From positions 1 through 42,057 of the forward strand of contig JAQBPY010000055.1 in NCBI GenBank assembly GCA_028287285.1: a DNA stretch of 42,057 nucleotides, written 5' to 3'. The DNA is from Gemmatimonadota bacterium (GTDB lineage Bacteria > Gemmatimonadota > Gemmatimonadetes > Gemmatimonadales > Gemmatimonadaceae). Shown piece by piece: positions 34,508-42,057 of the stretch (its first letter is position 1; every line of letters starts with the position of its first letter). The position numbers and the translations under genes were made by a program. Under the pieces are notes generated by a model. The model was not told where the DNA came from. It was given only the letters and a program-made list of their open reading frames with translations, and did no database searches.

Positions 34508-35694
34508 GCCACGGCGCGCGAATCCTCGTGACCGATGGCGAGCAGCGTGCAACGCTCGCCGCTGTGCGCGCGTGGGGGCATGCCGGATACCGCGTACAGG
34601 TGTGCGCCAGCCGCAAGGGCGCACTGGCGAGCATGTCGCGCTACTGCGAGAGAACCTGGATTGTACCCAACTCGCTTGACCAGCCCGAAGCATTCGCCAC
34701 AGCCATTCTGCATGCCGCAACAGAAGGCTGCGTCGACGTGGTGGTACCCATCACCGAGAGCGCGGTTCTCGCCATCCTGCCACGGCGTGCCGAATTCAAG
34801 GCCGCTATTCCATTTCCATCGCTCCACGCCTTTCGGCGGATTTGCGACAAGCGGTTGGTCGCCGAGCGCGCCGAAAGTCACGGCTTGCCGGCGCCGAAGC
34901 AGCTAGTCATTGAATCCAGGGAGGACGTCGAGACACGAGGTATCCAGGTACAGTTTCCCGTCGTTCTTAAACCTGCCCGCTCCGTGGTCGAGGAGGCGCA
35001 CGGACGCGCAAAGACGAGTGTGACCTACGCGAGCGATCTCTCGGAACTGTCCGATGGGTTGCAGGACTTGCCGGAGTCCGCCTACCCGGTCCTGCTGCAG
35101 GAGCGCGTGATGGGTTACGGAGCCGCGATCTCGCTACTGGTCTGGAACGGACGGGTGGTGGCCGCATTCGCACACCGTCGGCTGCGCGAAAAGCCACCTT
35201 CGGGCGGGGTAAGCGTGCTGCGCGAGTCGATCCCGCTGGACCCGGCACTCCTCGAGCGCTCGACCCGCCTCCTCGCCGACTTCGACTGGCATGGGGTAGC
35301 GATGGTCGAGTTCAAGGTCAGTACGAACACGGGCGATACCTATATAATGGAAGTGAACGGTCGGTTCTGGGGCTCGCTTCAACTGGCGATCGACGCCGGC
35401 GTCGATTTTCCAACCATGCTTGTTCGCTGCGCAATGGGCGAAGTCGTCAACCCAGTGCTGACATACAGGGTGGGTGTGCGCTCGCAGTGGGAATGGGGCG
35501 ATATTGACCATCTGCTCGCCGTATTGCGCCATTCTCCGGAACGACTGGCGGTGCCTCGCGGAACGATTCGAAAGTGGTCAACGCTGAAGAATGTGACGCG
35601 AACATTTCTCGGGGCGAGTCGGGGGGAGATCTTCCGTGTCCGAGACCCGATGCCATTCGTGCGCGAAACGATCGATTGGGTTCAGCGAAGGTAG
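34504..35694 (+). CDS. ATP-grasp family ligase
   Basis: A 396-residue ATP-grasp enzyme. After an N-terminal Rossmann-like part (ARILVTDGEQRATLAAVRA), PVVLKPARS gives the ATP lysine at about K156. LLQERVMGYGAAISLL is the hinge region. MVEFKV and YIMEVNGRFWGS hold the metal ligands E269, E283 and N285. The family joins a carboxylate to an amine, thiol or another carboxylate through an acyl phosphate. Homologues occur in polysaccharide loci, but the substrate here is unknown; an amino-acid to amino-sugar amide is one possibility. The ATG at 34504 overlaps the upstream TGA (ATGA). A TTG nine bases earlier also opens the frame but is less likely. Confidence 0.85.
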   Translation: MSHGARILVTDGEQRATLAAVRAWGHAGYRVQVCASRKGALASMSRYCERTWIVPNSLDQPEAFATAILHAATEGCVDVVVPITESAVLAILPRRAEFKAAIPFPSLHAFRRICDKRLVAERAESHGLPAPKQLVIESREDVETRGIQVQFPVVLKPARSVVEEAHGRAKTSVTYASDLSELSDGLQDLPESAYPVLLQERVMGYGAAISLLVWNGRVVAAFAHRRLREKPPSGGVSVLRESIPLDPALLERSTRLLADFDWHGVAMVEFKVSTNTGDTYIMEVNGRFWGSLQLAIDAGVDFPTMLVRCAMGEVVNPVLTYRVGVRSQWEWGDIDHLLAVLRHSPERLAVPRGTIRKWSTLKNVTRTFLGASRGEIFRVRDPMPFVRETIDWVQRR

Positions 35695-35696
35695 TG

Positions 35697-36893
35697 ATGA
35701 CTTTCCAGGCTCGGGCCGGAGATGGCCTCCTTTGCGTGTGCAATTTCCCGAGCAATACTGGCTTTGCCTGGGATTTTATTGAAAGCCTCTACGCGATGGT
35801 GGCGGATGAACTCGCCCCCTTCGGTGTGCGGACGGTGGTTGCATACCCTCGGATTGACGGCGCACCGCGAACGTTGGAAGGACACGCGGCGAGCGCGGTG
35901 CACCTTCCCGTGAACTATTCTTTGTCAGCTCTCGTGAAATTGCTGCGTTTCGTGCGCGATAAGCGAATTCGCGCTGTCTATCTATCGGACCGAAGCGTCA
36001 CATCACCGCTGCATGTATTTCTCCGCCTCGCCGGTGTGGAGCACATCGTCGTGCACGATCATACCTCCGGCGCTCGGCAACCCGCGTTCGGAGTCAAGCG
36101 TCTCGTTAAGTTGCTTCTGTCGCGTTTCCCGGGATTGATGGCGGACGAGGTGATCGCGGTGAGCGACTACGTTCTTCGACGGCAAGTTGAGGTCGCACTT
36201 GTACCTTCCGGCCGCGCAGTTCGCGTGTGGAATGGCGTAGAGGTGGCGGCCGTGAACCCAACGTCGCACGCCATCCACGATGAGCTTGCAGTTCCACATG
36301 ATCGTCAAGTCGTGGTTTGCTGCTGCCGTGCCCATCCATCCAAGGGGGTGGCTCACGTGCTGCGCGCCTTCGACGACCTGTGGCGCCGCCGCTCCGAAGG
36401 AATGCGACCGGCGCTCGCGTATGTCGGAGACGGACCGGAGCGGCAGCGGCTGGAGCAGCTGCGAACATCGCTGGCGTCGCGCCGAGACATTCATTTCCTT
36501 GGATATCGAACCAATGTGAGCGATCTATTGGCCGGTGCGGATGTTTGCGTGAGTGCGTCCACCTGGCAGGAGGCATTCGGATTGGCAGTGCTCGAGCCTA
36601 TGGCCCTCGGGCGCGCCGTCGTGGGCACGCGGGTGGGCGGCGTGCCGGAGATTCTTCTCGATGGAGAAACAGGTCTGTTGGTGGAGCCGGGTGATGAATC
36701 AGGACTGTCAGCGGCGATTGAGCGTTTGCTTGATGATCCAGAGTTGCGCGCTTCACTCGGGGCTGCAGCGCACGCACGCACACGCGCTCATTTCACCATT
36801 CAGGCGCAGGTGCAAACCCTTAGCCAAATCGTCAGCGCAGGGTTGTCCGGGCGCCGCGCCTCTGTCCATCCTAGCGGCGAGAGCGCGGGATGA
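35697..36893 (+). CDS. Glycosyltransferase family 4
   Basis: A 398-residue GT-B enzyme. LLCVCNFPSNTGFAWDF starts the acceptor half. VHDHTSGARQPAFG and DEVIAVSDYVLRRQ follow, VVVCCCRAHPSKGVAHVL opens the donor half, and EAFGLAVLE is the E-x7-E motif, ahead of RVGGVPEILLDGETG. The ATG at 35697 is preferred: AAGG lies five bases upstream and the ATP-grasp stop is two bases before it. A GTG at 35694 and a much earlier in-frame start at 35574 would overlap that gene. Its own stop overlaps the deacetylase start by four bases. The triple cysteine in VVCCCRAHP, where arginine-rich loops are usual, is uncommon. Confidence 0.92.
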   Translation: MTFQARAGDGLLCVCNFPSNTGFAWDFIESLYAMVADELAPFGVRTVVAYPRIDGAPRTLEGHAASAVHLPVNYSLSALVKLLRFVRDKRIRAVYLSDRSVTSPLHVFLRLAGVEHIVVHDHTSGARQPAFGVKRLVKLLLSRFPGLMADEVIAVSDYVLRRQVEVALVPSGRAVRVWNGVEVAAVNPTSHAIHDELAVPHDRQVVVCCCRAHPSKGVAHVLRAFDDLWRRRSEGMRPALAYVGDGPERQRLEQLRTSLASRRDIHFLGYRTNVSDLLAGADVCVSASTWQEAFGLAVLEPMALGRAVVGTRVGGVPEILLDGETGLLVEPGDESGLSAAIERLLDDPELRASLGAAAHARTRAHFTIQAQVQTLSQIVSAGLSGRRASVHPSGESAG

Positions 36894-37792
36894 GGCGACT
36901 GCTCAAGCGGACGGTGGAGCGTCTCTTGGTGGCGTCGCGCGCGCCCAACTTTGCTACGCGACGTCATCGCAGTGATATCCTGGTGATTGCGTACCACAAC
37001 GTTCGTCGAGCAGGGCGTCAAGTGAATGGCGACCCGAGTCTGCACCTTTCGGAAAAGGACTTCGAGCAGCAGCTCGATGCCATCCTCGAAACGCATGATG
37101 TGATACCTCTTCAGTCCGTATTCGAGCGGGTGGAGGCGCCGCGCCGCGCGCGCATCGTGATAACTTTTGATGACGCCTATTCCAGCGCGCTTGAGGTCGC
37201 GGTTCCGATGCTCGTGCAGCGCGGACTACCAGCCACGATATTTGTCGCCCCCGCATTGCTGGGTATGACGACCTGGTGGGATGAGCTTGGCTCCTTTCCT
37301 GGCGGATTAAGCAAACAAGTGCGGGGTGTAGCCTTAAGTCGTCATCGCGGGGAACGGCAAGCGATCTTGAAAGCGGCAGAGTGTTCGTCCGGCGCTCAAG
37401 CGGACCGCGTTGTTCCTGCCATCGCGAGTCTTGAGCAGGTGCGCGAGATTGCTCAAGCACCCGGAATAAGTATCGGTTCGCACACACTATCCCACAGGAA
37501 TCTCGCCGCACTGGATGCTGAAGACTGCATGCGCGAGCTTTTGGAATCGCGCCGTTGGCTTGAGGTACAAGTGCCAGGGTCGATTCCGTGGATAGCGTAT
37601 CCATACGGATTGTATACACCTACCGTAGCTCGACAGGCGGCAGACGCTGGTTATCGCGGCGCCTTTCGTGTAGATGGTGGCTGGATCCGCCCGAGCGCCG
37701 ATCTTGACGCGTTCACGCTTCCACGCTTCAATGTGCCTTCCGGGATGTCCCTAGACGGATTTCGGCTACGGATAGGCGGGCTCACCGCGTGA
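36890..37792 (+). CDS. Polysaccharide deacetylase (NodB fold)
   Basis: A 300-residue carbohydrate esterase. ILVIAYHNVRR leads into the fold, ITFDDAYSS (91-99) carries the catalytic and metal aspartates 94 and 95, and GSHTLSHRNL (196-205) gives the metal histidines 198 and 202. IPWIAYPYGLYTPTVA and a C-terminal FTLPRFNVPSG complete the domain. It differs in motif style from the XrtA-type deacetylase at 6169 and is closer to the PgaB/IcaB-like group that acts on N-acetylated polymers or precursors. No signal peptide is obvious. ATGA overlap with the preceding GT4 stop fixes the start. A further GT4 gene follows after 22 bases. Confidence 0.9.
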   Translation: MRRLLKRTVERLLVASRAPNFATRRHRSDILVIAYHNVRRAGRQVNGDPSLHLSEKDFEQQLDAILETHDVIPLQSVFERVEAPRRARIVITFDDAYSSALEVAVPMLVQRGLPATIFVAPALLGMTTWWDELGSFPGGLSKQVRGVALSRHRGERQAILKAAECSSGAQADRVVPAIASLEQVREIAQAPGISIGSHTLSHRNLAALDAEDCMRELLESRRWLEVQVPGSIPWIAYPYGLYTPTVARQAADAGYRGAFRVDGGWIRPSADLDAFTLPRFNVPSGMSLDGFRLRIGGLTA

Positions 37793-37814
37793 GCCACAGC
37801 GCCCGGTCTTTGAG

Positions 37815-38966
37815 ATGACTCCGGCTTCTGCGAGGGAGGTGCGGCGGAATGGCGGCCATGTGGTGCATGTTATTGCGCCTGGGGAATTCGGCGGGCTGGA
37901 GCGGGTGGTCGAGTCACTAGCTGAGTCTCAGCGTGCCAGAGGACGCACCGTGTCCGTCATCGCACTTACTCAGCAGGGCATGAGGACGCCACCGCTCTTG
38001 GCGATCCTGCGCAGCGTGGGCATCGAAGTACATGAGGTTACGAGCGGGGGGCGCGCCTATTTATCCCAGGCGAGAAGCATCCGGGCGCTTTGCGCACGGA
38101 TCAAACCGACTATCGTCCACAGTCACGGTTACCTGCCAGACGCACTTGTATCATTCACCCTCGGGGACCGGTACTCGAAGGTGACGACCGTGCATGGATT
38201 TACGGGCGGATCGCTACGCAACAGAGCGTACGAACGACTTCAGCTCCTCTCGTTCCGTCGCTTCGATGCGGTCGCCGTCGTGTCGAACGCTCTGCGTACT
38301 CGACTCATGGAAGCGGGACTGCAAGACAACCGCATCACGGTAATTCGCAATGCGTGGCGATCAACCGGCGACCTTCCGAATCGAAAAGAAGCAAGGAAGC
38401 TTCTCGGGCTTAGCGAGCCCGCGGGTTCCCCTTCTGAGACACTCGTCGGGTGGGTTGGGCGCGTCAGCTGGGAGAAGGGCTTGGATGTGATGGTAGAAGC
38501 GCTGGCACAGTTACGCGACCTTCCCTGTCGGCTTGTGATTCTCGGCGATGGTCCTGACCTGGACCGATCGCGCAAACTTGCGCAACGACTCAACGTTACC
38601 GAAGGCATCCGACACTTGGGTGCGATCCAGGGAGCTGGGAAGTTACTGCGTGCCTTTGATCTCGTTGCCTTGACCTCGCGAACGGAAGGAACTCCGATGA
38701 TCCTGCTCGAAGCGATGGCCGCCGAGGTGCCCATCGTGGCGACGAGTGTGGGTGGGGTGCCGGACGTCCTTACTCCCGGCGACGCGCGCCTTGTACCGTC
38801 AGAAGATCCAGTCGCACTCGCGAAGATGATCCGTGATATACTCGCCGACGGGGTTTCTGCACAAACGCGCGCAGGAAACGCCCGTCGCCGCTTGGCGAAT
38901 CTGTTCGACACGGATAGTTGGATCGACGCATATGATGACCTCTACGCCAGGGCTGGCGGCCATTGA
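37815..38966 (+). CDS. Glycosyltransferase family 4
   Basis: A 383-residue GT-B enzyme. VVHVIAPGEFGGLERVV opens the acceptor half with the glycine loop. IVHSHGYLPDALV and VTVIRNAWRS lie mid-protein, VGWVGRVSWEKGLDVMV begins the donor half, and EGTPMILLE is the E-x7-E motif, followed by SVGGVPDVLTPGD. It is the last member of the operon that begins at 31922, separated from the deacetylase by 22 bases. Three GT4 enzymes in this operon plus one at 20134 imply a repeat unit of several sugars. After its stop come about 230 bases with no gene before the next acyltransferase. Confidence 0.92.
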   Translation: MTPASAREVRRNGGHVVHVIAPGEFGGLERVVESLAESQRARGRTVSVIALTQQGMRTPPLLAILRSVGIEVHEVTSGGRAYLSQARSIRALCARIKPTIVHSHGYLPDALVSFTLGDRYSKVTTVHGFTGGSLRNRAYERLQLLSFRRFDAVAVVSNALRTRLMEAGLQDNRITVIRNAWRSTGDLPNRKEARKLLGLSEPAGSPSETLVGWVGRVSWEKGLDVMVEALAQLRDLPCRLVILGDGPDLDRSRKLAQRLNVTEGIRHLGAIQGAGKLLRAFDLVALTSRTEGTPMILLEAMAAEVPIVATSVGGVPDVLTPGDARLVPSEDPVALAKMIRDILADGVSAQTRAGNARRRLANLFDTDSWIDAYDDLYARAGGH

Positions 38967-39200
38967 TCCGACGGGTGACGTTCACGCCCCATGACGTTGC
39001 ATCGCCGAGTGGGCATGAGCTGCCATGTTGCAGTTGCCCCGTCACTGCCATGGTTAACGGCGCGGGCATTGGTAGCTTGCCCACGAAGTGATCGTGCTCA
39101 GTCGCATTGTTAGCGTACGTTAGTTCAAAGACAGCCCAATTGACGCGTTGGAGCCGTTCAGGGACAGCAGCATGATGCGTATCCACCTTGAATCAATTTG

Positions 39201-40361
39201 ATGACGCCGCCTGCTGATGCATCCGACGGACAGAATCCAGAGGCGATCACGGAGCACACTGCACCCATGGTCACTAACGTATCGCGTAAGCCCGCACACG
39301 CGCGAATACCATCGCTCGATGGCTTGCGGGCGATCTCGATTGGGTTGGTCTTGTGGGCGCATCTTGGGGGCACGCATGGATTCGGGACGAGCCGTGCGCT
39401 GGCGATGATCGACTGGGCCACACTCGGCGTTCGCACGTTCTTTGTGCTTTCAGGCTTTCTCATCACCGGGATACTTCTCACCGAACTGTCACATACGGGG
39501 ACAATCAACCTTCGGCGATTTTATTACCGCAGAACGATGCGGATTTTTCCAGCGTACTATGCCCTCATTGCCGCCGTCGCGGTTGCCGGGAGGCTCGGGT
39601 ATCTGCACCTCGCCCGAGGGGATGTGTTGGCCGCAACATCGTATACGATGAACTATCACAGCGTGCGCGGCTGGTCCCTCGGCCACACCTGGTCGCTTGC
39701 CGTTGAGGAGCAGTTCTATTTACTCTGGCCGGCGACACTGTACCTGTGGGGAGCGCGTCGCGGTCTCGGAGTCGCCTTGGCATTCGTGATCATTGCTCCG
39801 CTCATCCGTATCGCACTTCTCGCAATGCCCGGCGGCGCCACGATCGGATTCTCCTTCGAGACGGTTGCTGACGCGATCGCCGTCGGCTGTCTATTGGCTG
39901 GCCTGCGAGACCAGCTCTGGACGTATTCGGCGTATCGAGCCCTCGTCCAGTCGTGGCGCTTCATCTTGGTGCCTATTGCCATCGGCGCAGCTCTGGCAGT
40001 TCCGCAACTTGAAGCAGACCGTGCCCTCGGCTTGGATCGCGTATGGGTAGGGATCTACAACCTCGTCGGGATCACGGTTATCAACGTCGGCCTTGCACTG
40101 TGTATTGATGCGGCGATTCGAAATCATACCGGTCCCGTAGGTCGCATCTTGAACGCGCGACCGATCATGGCTCTCGGAGTCATGAGTTATTCGATCTACC
40201 TTTGGCAGCAACCGTTCCTCAATCGCAATGTGGACCGGTCAGCAACGCGATTTCCGCTTAATCTCGTACTGACGCTCGTGTGTGCAGCCTTGTCCTACTA
40301 TTTGGTTGAACGCGTGACCCTCCGATTTCGCGATTCGACTGCCCGCACCTCGCGCACCTAG
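39201..40361 (+). CDS. Acyltransferase family 3 (OafA-like) membrane protein
   Basis: A 386-residue membrane acyltransferase. SLDGLRAISIGLVLWAH ends at the conserved histidine 54. TFFVLSGFLITGILL, the arginine-rich FYYRRTMRIFPAYY and HTWSLAVEEQFYLLWP follow, with about ten helices and a short basic C-terminus. It is the best preserved acyltransferase in the right half of the window, where two others are broken, and may be the one still serving this part of the pathway. The ATG at 39201 is used; a TTG just before it is also in frame. No strong ribosome-binding site is visible, and the 234-base space upstream suggests its own promoter. Confidence 0.92.
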   Translation: MTPPADASDGQNPEAITEHTAPMVTNVSRKPAHARIPSLDGLRAISIGLVLWAHLGGTHGFGTSRALAMIDWATLGVRTFFVLSGFLITGILLTELSHTGTINLRRFYYRRTMRIFPAYYALIAAVAVAGRLGYLHLARGDVLAATSYTMNYHSVRGWSLGHTWSLAVEEQFYLLWPATLYLWGARRGLGVALAFVIIAPLIRIALLAMPGGATIGFSFETVADAIAVGCLLAGLRDQLWTYSAYRALVQSWRFILVPIAIGAALAVPQLEADRALGLDRVWVGIYNLVGITVINVGLALCIDAAIRNHTGPVGRILNARPIMALGVMSYSIYLWQQPFLNRNVDRSATRFPLNLVLTLVCAALSYYLVERVTLRFRDSTARTSRT

Positions 40362-40501
40362 TGCAGGGTGGTCACGTTACCCACAACTGGTTCCAGGTCG
40401 GTTGAGCACAGGACGCTGATGCGTGCTGAGGAATTACATTTGCGCGAGGGCTAGGGGCGACAGACAGCGATGCGCGCGTGGGCACGGGCGCTTCGAGCTT
40501 G

Positions 40502-41680
40502 TCACAGGAGCGAACCCAACCAGCGCGCCACATATTGCCGTGCACGAAAGACGCGAAACTTAGCGGAGCGGTCCGTCGCCGTGCGTCGCATGGTGATAGC
40601 GGAGCCAAGCGAATGACTATCGACGGCCTGCTTGCGAGCATTGAAGTAGAATTGCGTGATCTTCGCCGCTCCCATACCAGGGGTATTCAACCAAGCGGGT
40701 ATGCATGCTCGACAGAGTACGTCGACGTCAGTGAGTACCTTGCTGAGCCCAGTGCCCGTGGATGGACACACGCTTTGGAAAGCATCGCCGATCAGTACCA
40801 GTCCTGGACGCTCGACATTCTCAGTCACAAACAGGTCGATAGAAAATACCTCAACGTGTGATGTCAAACGCACTTCGCCACATAGCACGTCCAGCCCGGG
40901 CATCTGGCGATTGAGCTCGGTGATAGGATCGGCTAGATACCTGCGGACGTCCGGATCCGTGGGCGGTTGGTAAGCAAAGAGGTTGGCGCGCATCCCATCT
41001 TTCCTATTGAACAGGGTCAGATAGGCGATTGGCTGGTCGAGCCGACTCGGCGCATATGTCAACGCCTCGAAAGGGAACGGTTCACCCGAGCTTCGTTCGA
41101 TCGAGAATCCGTATGACATCGAATGGTGTTCGCTCACAACTCGCTTCCGCAACCCCAAATTAGCGTGGAGCTTGCTACCGATGCTCCCACACGCGAGAAT
41201 GACTAAGCGAGCCGAGATGCACCTGCCGTCAGACAGTTCCACGTTCTGTAAGTGGTCGGATGCCTGAATGGCCACGACACGACCGGTGATGATCTTGGCC
41301 ACCGCTTCAGCCTCTTGGCGGACCGAATTGACCATGTCGTGATAATGGATTCCATACTGCTCGATGACACGACTCCCCGTGGCCATGCCATTGCGCCCCG
41401 TCACTTCCACATGAATGCGTTGCGCCGTCGCGTGAACCGCATCGAACAACCCCAGTTCGCGAAGCGTGTGCGCCTGGTCAGGCTCAATCTTCTCCGCCTT
41501 GAAGCATGGAGCGCACACAATACGGGGGTCGACAACCATCACACGATACCCCGCACGTCCCAGCACGAACGCTGCGCTCGATCCCGCCAGTCCAGCCCCA
41601 ACGATGCAGACATCCATCACGTCCGGTGCGTCAGTCGCGTCAGCGGACGAAGGCGCCGGCTCCGAACTCGGGAACGTCAT
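40502..41680 (-). CDS. FAD-dependent oxidoreductase (UbiH/PHBH-like)
   Basis: A 392-residue flavoprotein. VCIVGAGLAGSSAAFVLGRAG (24-44 region) is the FAD-binding Rossmann motif. A GD-containing block (LIGDAFQSVCPSTGTG, GD at 298-299) binds the flavin ribityl group as in para-hydroxybenzoate hydroxylase-type monooxygenases, halogenases and geranylgeranyl reductases. The IVCAPCFKAEKIEPDQ stretch near residue 60 is where this superfamily contacts flavin or substrate. The reaction is unknown; hydroxylation, or reduction of a lipid carrier double bond, would both suit the family. It is convergent with the acyltransferase and divergent from the deacetylase at the right edge. It shares no obvious relationship with the GMC enzyme at 10916 beyond FAD use. 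Confidence 0.82.
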   Translation of the reverse strand: MTFPSSEPAPSSADATDAPDVMDVCIVGAGLAGSSAAFVLGRAGYRVMVVDPRIVCAPCFKAEKIEPDQAHTLRELGLFDAVHATAQRIHVEVTGRNGMATGSRVIEQYGIHYHDMVNSVRQEAEAVAKIITGRVVAIQASDHLQNVELSDGRCISARLVILACGSIGSKLHANLGLRKRVVSEHHSMSYGFSIERSSGEPFPFEALTYAPSRLDQPIAYLTLFNRKDGMRANLFAYQPPTDPDVRRYLADPITELNRQMPGLDVLCGEVRLTSHVEVFSIDLFVTENVERPGLVLIGDAFQSVCPSTGTGLSKVLTDVDVLCRACIPAWLNTPGMGAAKITQFYFNARKQAVDSHSLGSAITMRRTATDRSAKFRVFRARQYVARWLGSLL

Positions 41681-41825
41681 GCGAGGAAGCTCTCGATTTT
41701 CACGTGGTCAGCGGGAAGGAGGCATTGAAGCCCTTGGTGAATATAGCCGATTCAGTACGACACGCTTGGCGTGCGTGCTCGAGGACCGAAGCGCCCGATT
41801 TCACGAATCTCGAGTGTCGCCCACT

Positions 41826-41830
41826 GAGGA
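41826..41830 (+). promoter_or_regulatory. Ribosome-binding site of the right-edge deacetylase
   Basis: GAGGA stands seven bases before the ATG at 41838 and fixes that start. Confidence 0.6.
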
Positions 41831-41837
41831 CCGAGCG

Positions 41838-42057
41838 ATGAACGTCAAGAGCATTGCCCTGCAGATCCTCACGCGTCCCGCCGTTCTTCGAGGGTTCACT
41901 CCCTTTACCCGCGATGTCGGCATCATTCTCATGATGCATCGCTTCGCTGATCCGGACATAGGAACGCCCGGGCACGATGCGAATGGCCTGCGCGACAAGC
42001 TGGAATTCCTTCGGGCCAACAACTACACGTTGCTGCGCGTGGACGAACTCGTCGATC
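41838..42057 (+). CDS. Polysaccharide deacetylase, N-terminal part (runs off the window)
   Basis: The first 73 residues of a gene that continues past the right edge. GIILMMHRFADPDIGTPGHD and KLEFLRANNYTLLRVDELV are the typical entry to a NodB-type deacetylase of exopolysaccharide loci, before the TFDD motif that would lie outside. A GAGGA ribosome-binding site supports the ATG at 41838. The same layout (MMHGFANPD, then LEY and REGFGFVPL) occurs in the decayed gene at 16200-16759, so the two are likely paralogues, one alive and one dead. Function is assigned by similarity of this short part only. Confidence 0.72.
   Translation, partial: MNVKSIALQILTRPAVLRGFTPFTRDVGIILMMHRFADPDIGTPGHDANGLRDKLEFLRANNYTLLRVDELVD

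Noticed and set aside
1-42057. CRISPR arrays, rRNA, tRNA and JUMPstart-like elements
   Set aside because: No regularly spaced short repeats, conserved rRNA blocks, tRNA cloverleaf landmarks or JUMPstart-like sequence were recognised on reading both strands; a dedicated scan was not possible.

Overview
The window is a GC-rich bacterial locus for making, decorating and exporting a complex exopolysaccharide. No rRNA, tRNA, CRISPR array, insertion sequence or origin was seen. Several genes resemble the accessory families that travel with exosortase A (XrtA/PEP-CTERM) capsule loci: an XrtA-type polysaccharide deacetylase (6169-7074), an AsnB-like amidotransferase (8968-10923), a FemAB-like protein (16853-17911) and an O-antigen/O-glycosylation ligase-like protein (31922-33391). 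No exosortase gene lies inside the window. Base composition, common GTG starts, four-base overlaps between genes, and a lipoprotein built from 'QLAITTQP...'-type Ig-like repeats would fit Gemmatimonadota. That assignment is an inference from memory; a proteobacterium or acidobacterium is not excluded.

Layout. 1-4.2 kb: the end of an alpha/beta hydrolase and three acyltransferase-3 proteins. 4.2-7.1 kb: a membrane GT2 divergent from a low-molecular-weight protein tyrosine phosphatase and the XrtA-type deacetylase. 7.4-8.8 kb: a lipoprotein with two Ig-like repeats and a lyase/lectin-like C-terminal domain. 9-13.4 kb: the AsnB-like protein, convergent with a GMC oxidoreductase and a GT2. 13.5-16.1 kb: a divergent SGNH/MBOAT pair of the alginate O-acetylation type. 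16.2-19.1 kb: a decayed deacetylase, then FemAB-like and DegT aminotransferase genes overlapping by four bases. 19.1-25.6 kb: a sugar-nucleotide epimerase and a tandemly duplicated three-glycosyltransferase module. 25.6-29.1 kb: two broken acyltransferase genes. 29.6-39 kb: a PglK/MsbA-like ABC exporter divergent from a tight operon of ligase, GT4, ATP-grasp, GT4, deacetylase and GT4. 39.2-42.06 kb: another acyltransferase, a flavin-dependent oxidoreductase and the start of another polysaccharide deacetylase.

The most notable structure is at 20.1-25.6 kb. A module of GT4(-), GT2a(-) and GT2b(+) is present twice in tandem. The two copies decayed in a complementary way: copy 1 keeps GT4 but has a ruined GT2b, copy 2 keeps GT2b but only a scrap of GT4, and GT2a survives in both. 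Five pseudogenes or remnants lie between 16 and 29 kb, so this part of the locus is being remodelled.

Working model (inference): the epimerase and the DegT aminotransferase supply sugars. The GT2 and GT4 enzymes assemble a repeat unit. The ABC exporter flips it and the ligase-like protein polymerises or transfers it. The deacetylases, the acyltransferases and the MBOAT/SGNH pair modify it. The AsnB-like, FemAB-like and ATP-grasp proteins may add amide or amino-acid groups.
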